The notes beneath the pieces were generated by a model, which was given only the letters and a program-made list of their open reading frames with translations, did no database searches and was not told where the DNA came from. The position numbers were made by a program, and so were the translations under genes. A stretch of DNA of 20,201 nucleotides from NCBI GenBank assembly GCA_002887195.1, contig PJAB01000824.1, positions 1 to 20,201 on the forward strand, read 5' to 3'. Shown here one piece after another: positions 15,152-20,201 of this stretch. Source of the DNA: Chrysochromulina parva (Eukaryota > Haptophyta > Prymnesiales > Chrysochromulinaceae). How positions within the stretch are numbered: the first letter of the stretch is position 1; each line of letters opens with the position of its first letter.

Positions 15152-17658
15152 TCAGCCCGCGAGCTGGACGCACTGCCGGCGTACCCGAAGCTGCTTGCCG
15201 TTGCCGAGCTCGACGAGATAGCGCGCCGTCTCGGTATCGTGCTCGAGCACGCGCGCGAGCTCACCATTCAGATGCGTCGCCGTGGACGCCTGCAAGCCCG
15301 CGACGACGCCGACGCTCTGCACGGGCAGCACCGCCGCGCCAACGGGCAGCGGGATTGCATCTCCCGAGCCGAGCTCGACGCCGTACAGCTGCGCGGTTTC
15401 GTCAAACTCAAAGACGGTCGCGCTCGCGCCGTTGTGAGCGCTGTGCTCGCCCACGAGCCCTTCAATGCGCACCTGATGAGGGAGGCCATCAGCATGCACT
15501 CAGCATGCACTCAGCCCACGAGCCCTTCTAAGTTTACCTCGAGCATCTGGAGCAGATTGAGGCGGCAATCAGCATGCAATCAGCATGCAATCAGCGCACT
15601 TCGAGCATCTGGAGCAGATTGAGACGGCGCACGCGCAGCAACGTGCCGTCCCGCAGCGCCACTGTGTATCGATCCGCCTCGCTCTCATACCCCTTGAGGA
15701 CGCCCACCTGCCCATCCGATGAGGGCGGCCATCAGCATGCAATCAGCTTGCAATCAGCATGCAATCAGCATGCAATCAGTTCCCCTTGAGCACGACCACA
15801 CCTGCCCGTTGCGCTCGGCAGCCCCCTTGAGCCCGCGCAGCTTGACGTACCTGATGAGGGAGGCCATCAGCGTGCAATCAGCATGCAATCAGCTTTCAAT
15901 CAGCATGCAATCAGCATGCAACCAGCATGCAATCAGCATGCAATCAGCATGCAACCAGCATGCAATCAGCATGCAATCAGCATGCAATCAGCATGCAATC
16001 ATTTCCGTTGAGCGCAGCTTGACGTACCCGTTGATGGGCAGCGTCATCAGAGCGCCGTGTGGAGCACCACCTGACGAGGCGGGTGCCGCCCCCTCCGCTG
16101 CCGCCATTGCCGCCGCCGCCGCATCCGATGGCTGACCGGTAGAGGCGCACGCGGCGACTCCGGTCGGTGCTCGGGACGACGCCGCCGCCGCTGGCTCGGG
16201 CGCTCGGTACGGCGCGTGTGGCTCCGGCGGTGCTGGCGACGGCGTGGTCGGCCGTCGTAACGACATCCGCCGCGCCTCATCGACCGCGCCATCCGGGGCG
16301 CGCTTGCGATTGCCATCGTACAAGGACGCATGCAATCGCCGTTCGTTGAACCAACGGCCATCCATGGCGGCGAGGCATGCCTGATGATGGGAGCAATCAG
16401 GCGCCATCAGCTGTCGCACTCAGAGGCCTTCGGTGGCGAGGCCTGCACTGATGATGGGAGCAATCAGAGGCATGCCTGCCTGATGATGGGAGCAATCAGA
16501 GGCATGCCTGCCTGATGATGGGAGCAATCAGAGGCATGCCTGCGCGCTTGCCGCCTGTGTGAAACGGACGGCCATCGGCCCGTCCATCTCTGCCGCGAAG
16601 GACTGCACTCGCTCGACCTCGCCGAAACGCAAGCACTCGCACCTGCGATCAGCAATCAGCATGCAATCAGCATCTCGCTCGTCGTGCAATCGTCATCCAA
16701 TCAGCATGCAATCAAAGCACTCGCACCAGACAGATTCCTCAAGGGCGCCGAGAAAAGCGCGCACCTGCCATCAGCACGTCATCAGCACGTAATTAGATGG
16801 CCATCAGCACGTCATCAGCACGTCATCAGATGACCATAGGCAATCATACGCACTCCAATGCAATCATAGTCAATCATACGCACGTCGCCGCAGCTGCCCA
16901 TCTGATGAGGGCGGCAATCAGCATGCAATCATGCGCACGTCGCCGCAGCTGCCAAGCTCTTCGATGGAGAAGAGGTTCGTCAGCACCACCACGCGTGCCC
17001 AGTCCTCCTTGGGCACGGCGCCGCGCGCCTCAAAGTGCGCCGCGCTCACCTGCCCTCAGCACGAGCACGCAGACATGCCGTCAGCATGCATGCATGCCAT
17101 CATCAAGCATGCCACTTGAGGAGGGTCATCAGTCCTCCGTGCGGCTTTCAGTCTGAGCGCGTCTCCCTCCGCCAAGTGCGCCGCGCTCACCGTGAGCGTG
17201 TCGCCGAAGAGAGCCCAGTCGCGCGAGAGGGCGGCCTGCAGGCCCGCGTCGGTCGCAAAGGTCACCAAGCCATCGCCCTTTGGTTCACCGGCCGCATCCT
17301 TGTACAGCTTGACCCTGCGCACCTCGCCCGCCTTCGAGAAGAGCGTCTGCACCGCTGTCCAGACGACCTCCTTCGGGATACCCGTAACGTAGGCGGTGAA
17401 ATTGGCCACGTTGGCCTCGGCGGCGGCGGCCTTCTCCTTGCGCCGCTCGGTCTTGCGCTGTAGCTTGCGCCGGCGCTGCTCCTCGGCTGATTCGGCGCCC
17501 GCCGCGCTCGTCGAGGCGAACACGGAAGCCCACGCTTCTTCCTTGGTGTCGCGCTCGTCGTCACTGCCGCCGACGGAGCCGCTGGCCATCTCGAAATTGC
17601 GCTTCTGTGCCTTGGCCAGGCGCTCCTGCTCGGCCATCATCGCGGCTTGGTACGCCAT
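15152..17658 (-). CDS. HTATSF1: Tat-SF1/CUS2-like splicing factor (RRM + UHM) with C-terminal NG-module array
   Basis: Eight exons (17658-17191, 17049-16939, 16764-16727, 16642-16540, 16380-16028, 15850-15802, 15707-15600, 15472-15152) join with consistent phases into 516 residues. A charged N-terminus precedes RRM1 at about 87-165 (RNP2 AYVTGI, RNP1 KGDGLVTF, VKLYKDAAGEPKGDGL as in Tat-SF1). A U2AF-homology motif follows at about 175-262 (RVVVLTNLFS...CECLRFGEVERV...MAVRFTQ...DGRWFNERRL), with the RxF loop at R249-W-F251 that binds ULMs of SF3b1-type partners. Tat-SF1/CUS2 act on the U2 snRNP before branch-point recognition; that is family knowledge. After a Pro/Ala linker come three modules from residue 359 (YVKLRGLKGAAERNGQ...DRYTVALRDGTLLRVRRLNL and two relatives) not known to me in Tat-SF1; they resemble KOW/Tudor-like small barrels. 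Start ATG 17658 chosen for MAYQAAMMAEQ. Confidence 0.88.
15473..15599 (-). repeat. Intron 7 of Tat-SF1-like gene containing a copy of its exon-exon junction
   Basis: 127 bp, phase 0; GTGCGC starts both intron and next exon. At about 15514-15566 the intron carries a copy of the upstream exon end (CTCAATCTGCTCCAGATGCT) fused to a diverged copy of the downstream exon start (...GAAGGGCTCGTGGGC). TGATTGCATGC units lie on one side and TGAGTGCATGC on the other. Hairpin-type 3' end. Confidence 0.86.
15708..15801 (-). repeat. Intron 6 of Tat-SF1-like gene
   Basis: 94 bp, phase 0, from GGGCAG|GTGTGG to GGGCAG|GTGGGC. The sequence around both sites (GGGCAGGTG...CTCAAGGGG) is similar, so both splice sites look like copies of one AGGT-containing exon segment. 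Four 11-bp units lie inside. Confidence 0.82.
15851..16027 (-). repeat. Intron 5 of Tat-SF1-like gene: 16-bp direct repeat ends, about 13 11-bp units
   Basis: 177 bp, phase 2. GTACGTCAAGCTGCGC begins the intron (16027-16012) and the next exon (15850-15835). Roughly 15868-16010 is a nearly perfect array of 11-bp TGATTGCATGC units. It ends in the CTGATG...CATCAG hairpin. Confidence 0.92.
16381..16539 (-). repeat. Intron 4 of Tat-SF1-like gene: GC-AG type, 32-bp tandem repeats
   Basis: 159 bp. No GT can serve as donor here; CAG|GCATGC to CATCATCAG|GCATGC joins SAQ to ACLAAMDGRWF in frame, so this is a GC-AG intron. GCATGCCTC is repeated at both ends (16539-16531, 16380-16372). Three about 32-bp units carry GCATGCCTCTGATTGCTCCC followed by ATCATCAG. 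Confidence 0.82.
16643..16726 (-). repeat. Intron 3 of Tat-SF1-like gene with 12-bp direct repeat ends
   Basis: 84 bp, phase 2. GTGCGAGTGCTT is both the intron start (16726-16715) and the start of the next exon (16642-16631). The interior has TGATTGCATGCTGATTG units; the acceptor is GATCGCAG. Confidence 0.9.
16765..16938 (-). repeat. Intron 2 of Tat-SF1-like gene with copied exon edge
   Basis: 174 bp. Intron start and next exon share GTGCGC. A 28-bp block spanning the exon end and donor (16926-16953) recurs inside the intron at 16871-16898 with one mismatch, preceded by a CTCATCAG acceptor-like end. Further on, ACGTGCTGATG units are repeated about five times before the CAG. Confidence 0.82.
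17050..17190 (-). repeat. Intron 1 of Tat-SF1-like gene with 17-bp direct repeat ends
   Basis: 141 bp. GTGAGCGCGGCGCACTT begins the intron (17190-17174) and is repeated exactly as the first 17 bases of the next exon (17049-17033). Splicing gives DTLTVSAAHFEARG. The interior has GATGATGGCATGCATGCATGCTG-like sequence and ends GGGCAG. Confidence 0.9.
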
Positions 17659-17804
17659 TGCTCGAGCCCCGAGGCAACATTCAACCGATTTCACGTGAAT
17701 GCGCGGCGAACGGCAGATCCTCAACCTAGCATCGGCACAACGATTACAGTACGTTTGCATCGAAATGCTCAATTGAGCGCGCGTCGCCGAGTTTCGGCGA
17801 CTTC
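17659..17804. promoter_or_regulatory. Divergent promoter region between Tat-SF1-like and pseudouridine synthase genes
   Basis: 146 bp between divergent ATGs, so a shared promoter is likely. It contains the 8-bp palindrome TCACGTGA (17691-17698), an E-box/CACGTG core; binding is not shown. Confidence 0.45.
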
Positions 17805-18854
17805 ATGCTGGTCGGCTTCGGCGGGGTCGCAGTCGGTCCATGGCGCTCCCGCAATCCGCTGGCGTGCGCCGTGGACGACAAGCCGTGGCGCGAGCCCTGG
17901 CGTGAGGAGCTGTACGATCAACTGCAGCATGAGCTGGATTGGAGCCACGTGAACGAAGCCATCTCCCGTGCCGTCTCGTCCGGAGTGGCGCTGCCAGGTG
18001 ACCTTCAACCTGCACCGCTGTCGCCGCTGCCTACGCCTCGGCCGCGGCATGCCCACGAGCCTCCTCGCCATACATGGGCGTTGCGAGTCGCTTACTACGG
18101 CCCGTCCTACTGTGGGTTTGCTTGGCAGCCAAGTGGCACCTCTGTGTCAGGGTGCGTGGAGGCGGCGATCGCCTCGCTGCTCGGAGAGCGCACGGTGCTT
18201 GCTTGCGCCGGGCGCACGGATGCGGGGGTGTCTGCGATCGGCCAGCTCGTCACGTTCAGCACCTTCGATCCCACACTCAACTTTGAGGCGCTCAGCCGCG
18301 CTGTCGCCGCGGCGGCGCCGTCGGTTGGCACGCTCCGCCTCGTGTCGGCGCAGACGGTGCCGCGCTCCTTCCACGCCACCTTCTCGACGGCGTGGAGGAG
18401 GTACGTGTACCTGCTCCCCGCCAACGACGCCACCCTCGGCGCCGACGCCGACGCGATCGACCGGCAGCTCCGCCCGCTCGTCGACGCGGGTGAGGCGCAC
18501 TACGGCGCCCTCGGTCGAGGGCTGCCTCGAGGCAAGAGCCCGCGGATGAGGCTGCAGCATGCGAGTGCGCGCGCGGTGCAGCTCGAGGGCGGCGCACGTG
18601 CGATCCGGTTCGAGCTCGTCGGAGATCGCTTCTTACGCCGACAGGTGCGCACCCTCGTCGCGACGGCGGTGCATGCGGCAAGGGAATGCGGCTCTGGCGA
18701 CGCGATGGGCGACGTCGAGGAAGGCGATGATGACGTGGCTCCTGGGTCCATGCTGCTTCGCATGGCCACGTCGGGGCGGCAGGAGCTGACGGCGCATCCC
18801 GCACCGCCCACCGGGCTGGTGTTTGCGGACAGCGGCATTCTCGAGGCCGGCTGA
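17805..18854 (+). CDS. tRNA pseudouridine synthase, TruA family
   Basis: 349 residues from ATG 17805, single exon. After about 85 residues of unrecognised, partly Pro-rich N-terminus (possibly a targeting region), the TruA fold begins at WALRVAYYGPSYCGFAWQPSG. It continues to the catalytic loop AGRTDAGVSAIGQ with nucleophilic D139, then RSFHATFSTAWRRYVYLL (about 187-204; compare FHARFSA...R.Y.Y), RFELVGDRFLRRQVRTLVATAV and the C-terminal HPAPPTGLVFADSG. These are the family's ordered motifs. TruA-class enzymes isomerise uridines of the tRNA anticodon arm (positions 38-40 in bacterial TruA and eukaryotic PUS3). An acidic insertion (DVEEGDDD) sits near residues 306-313. Whether it is cytosolic or organellar cannot be told from the sequence. 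Confidence 0.92.
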   Translation: MLVGFGGVAVGPWRSRNPLACAVDDKPWREPWREELYDQLQHELDWSHVNEAISRAVSSGVALPGDLQPAPLSPLPTPRPRHAHEPPRHTWALRVAYYGPSYCGFAWQPSGTSVSGCVEAAIASLLGERTVLACAGRTDAGVSAIGQLVTFSTFDPTLNFEALSRAVAAAAPSVGTLRLVSAQTVPRSFHATFSTAWRRYVYLLPANDATLGADADAIDRQLRPLVDAGEAHYGALGRGLPRGKSPRMRLQHASARAVQLEGGARAIRFELVGDRFLRRQVRTLVATAVHAARECGSGDAMGDVEEGDDDVAPGSMLLRMATSGRQELTAHPAPPTGLVFADSGILEAG

Positions 18855-19676
18855 GCCTCTGTTTGGGGGCCACATGGAATCCGCAGCCCACTATAGGCTC
18901 CCGGAACCCTTGCATCCCTTTTGGAGGGGCCACAGTAATAGAGTAGACCTGGTTCCTCCCTGACGGACTGAAAGCTGAAAGGTGCTCTAGGGCATCACAC
19001 CGCACTGGACACTCTCACGCGACTCCGGCTCGCGCGGAAAAGCTCCATTCTATGTTGATCTTGATGTCGATTCGTCCGGTCCATTACGGTCGACCTAAAA
19101 AGCTATTTCATTACTCGACCTAACAGGTATTCCGTTCTGTAACAGCTATTTCCATGGAAACAGGAATGTAACGCTCCAGTCGGAACGTAATGGACTCCGC
19201 TCCTGTTTGCCACAAGTCGACGAGGAGACATCAAACTACATGCCACGCGTCCGTTTACGCGTGAAGACTCCTTCAACTCCCGACCTTGCGGGGGGCGGAG
19301 CCGGGAACGTACAGCAAGGCCTTGCAGACTGCCACCACGCTCATGATTTGTGTCTGTGAAGACCATTCACGTTGGTTCTCGACCACATTCACATGGTTCC
19401 ACATCCTCTTCCTCGATGCATGATCGTCGCCGCGCCCCAGCCTCGAGACTCAGTCTGCCAAGGTGCAGCTGCAGGAGAGCCGCTGCTAAGCTCCTCTTCT
19501 CAATTAAAGATCACCATGGTCATGCACAAGCGAGCCACAAGCGGTCAATAGAATCCGCCCGCCTCCGCAATCGCCGCCCTGATGGCGGCGTCGCCGTCCG
19601 CCAGAGTCCGAATCGCCACCCTGATGGCGGGTCGCCGAGCGCCAGAGTCCGCAACGCGCCGGCTGCGTTCGCCTAA
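18855..19676. other. Intergenic region without recognised gene
   Basis: More than 800 bp without a supportable gene. About 19060-19170 is AT-richer and has repeated pieces (GTCGACCTAA/CTCGACCTAA, AGCTATTTC twice, GTAAC motifs). About 19560-19660 holds two to three copies of a 35-45 bp unit containing CCCTGATGGCGG and GCCAGAGTCCG. Confidence 0.5.
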
Positions 19677-19945
19677 AGCGCACCCGAATCCCAGACTTTG
19701 ATCGTCTTGTCATCCGATCCAGACACAACCTTGGTCCCTTCCGGGGAAAACGCCACCGACCGGAAGGTGTTGCTGTGGGCGTCCGTCTTCTATCTCATCA
19801 GCTCCAGTGTGCCTGCCAGACGAGCCAGCAGGGTCAGTTTTGGACAAGGAGGGGCGATTTTGAGCTCGCGGTGCACCTGAATCCCAGCCGACTTTGATCG
19901 TGACATGGCGGCGTTGCCGGCCGCCAGAGTCCACAACGCGCCAGG
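19565..19945. repeat. Dispersed copies of a GCCAGAGTCC-containing unit
   Basis: GCCAGAGTCC occurs near 19600, 19640 and 19922, each with a neighbouring GATGGCGG or CATGGCGGCG block. Two copies lie in tandem left of the WD40 remnant and one to its right. Confidence 0.6.
19681..19910 (-). pseudogene. Decayed WD40-repeat fragment
   Basis: The - strand from about 19795 to 19681 encodes KTDAHSNTFRSVAFSPEGTK followed by VVSGSDDKTIKVWDSGA, a complete WD40 blade with the GH-like start, SVAFSPEG and TIKVWD signature. A stop (TAG) lies immediately before KTDAH and another after DSGAL, and at about 19880-19905 a damaged TIKV(G)WDSG from a preceding blade remains. This reads as a broken WD40 gene, with stops and an inserted block. 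Introns could in principle remove the stops, but no good splice sites stand out. Confidence 0.68.
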
Positions 19946-20039
19946 TTTCCTGTCCGCCGTCTCCGAGAGCAATGAATTGTCTGCGAGCTGGCGGCAAGTT
20001 CCTTCCGCTAGCCTCTCCCTTGCTCACCCTGCTTCCAGC

Positions 20040-20201
20040 TCACGGCTCATGGATGGGCACACCAAGCTCAAGTGCCACGTCCTCGAAGCCGACGCCGTGG
20101 ATGAAGCCGGCGCACTCGAGCGCCACGTACGAGGCGCCCACGACGAGCGTCTTGCCGGGCGCCGTCGGCATCGCGAACACGTCGTCAGACGTGATGCAGT
20201 G
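20040..20201 (-). CDS. Thioredoxin/glutathione-reductase-like flavoprotein fragment (cut by window edge)
   Basis: The - strand entering from the right edge reads [20 protein letters not shown], then [21 protein letters not shown]. This is the second dinucleotide (NADPH) binding segment (GAxxVALExA) of the pyridine-nucleotide disulfide reductases, closest to high-molecular-weight thioredoxin reductase. The family normally continues with VTVMVRS; here similarity stops at GFED and the frame ends 14 codons later. Either GAGGAC|GTGGCA (exon end 20079) is a donor or the fragment is truncated. The rest of the gene lies outside the window. Confidence 0.72.
   Translation of the reverse strand, partial: HCITSDDVFAMPTAPGKTLVVGASYVALECAGFIHGVGFEDVALELGVPIHEP

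Noticed and set aside
15719..16010. CRISPR-like regular repeats
   Set aside because: The units are 11 bp in direct tandem with no unique spacers and sit inside spliceosomal introns of a eukaryotic gene.
16070..16080. Extra acceptor CTCGTCAG|GTGG in exon 5 of the Tat-SF1-like gene
   Set aside because: The sequence is open and in frame on both sides and no matching donor with a repeated start was found upstream.
18855..19560. tRNA or snRNA gene in the right intergenic region
   Set aside because: I looked for a TPsiC-type GGTTCGA box and cloverleaf pairing and saw none.

Overview
The window is GC-rich nuclear DNA of a unicellular eukaryote, most likely a haptophyte alga (Emiliania/Chrysochromulina/Prymnesium-like); this placement is an inference. 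Evidence for a eukaryote: a USP48-type deubiquitinase, a Tat-SF1/CUS2-type splicing factor, a SETD3/LSMT-type SET protein and multi-EF-hand proteins, with some genes split by many short spliceosomal introns ending in CAG. Evidence for a haptophyte: high GC, tight packing, GCC/GGC homopolymer runs, a GC-AG intron, and WD40 debris that resembles haptophyte WD40 proteins as I remember them.

Layout, left to right. 1-5054 (-): a large multi-EF-hand protein with at least seven introns, running off the left edge into a nearly pure G/T (+ strand) tract. 5328-6995 (+): an exostosin/GT-B-like putative glycosyltransferase with a charged low-complexity tail. 7342-8595 (+): a 2-oxoglutarate/Fe(II) prolyl-4-hydroxylase-like oxygenase with an acidic tail. 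8773-12129 (-): an intronless USP48/UBP26-type ubiquitin protease. 12331-12924 (+): a small secreted Cys-rich PAN/apple-like protein. 13299-14999 (-): a SET-domain lysine/histidine methyltransferase with two introns. 15152-17658 (-): a Tat-SF1/CUS2 homologue (RRM plus UHM) with seven introns, carrying an unusual C-terminal array of NG-containing beta-barrel-like modules. 17805-18854 (+): a TruA-family tRNA pseudouridine synthase. 18855-20201: mostly non-coding, with short tandem repeats, a decayed WD40 fragment and the edge of a thioredoxin-reductase-like exon on the - strand.

The main point of interest is the introns of the three split genes, all on the - strand. They are 67-241 bp and nearly all are filled with 10-11 bp tandem units of the type TGATTGCATGC, which contain a branch-point-like CTGAT. 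Many end in a hairpin-capable CTGATG...CATCAG. In most of them the first bases of the intron (GT... or, once, GC...) are repeated as the first bases of the following exon; the direct repeats reach 17, 16, 12, 9 and 8 bp. This is what introner-like insertion with target-site duplication, or intron birth by local tandem duplication, would leave. Two introns contain a nearly intact copy of the uninterrupted exon-exon junction, and others contain copies of one exon edge. The other five complete genes show no such introns. One similar repeat lies in antisense orientation inside an exon and is translated. I read this as an active or recently active intron-creating repeat family caught at several stages.
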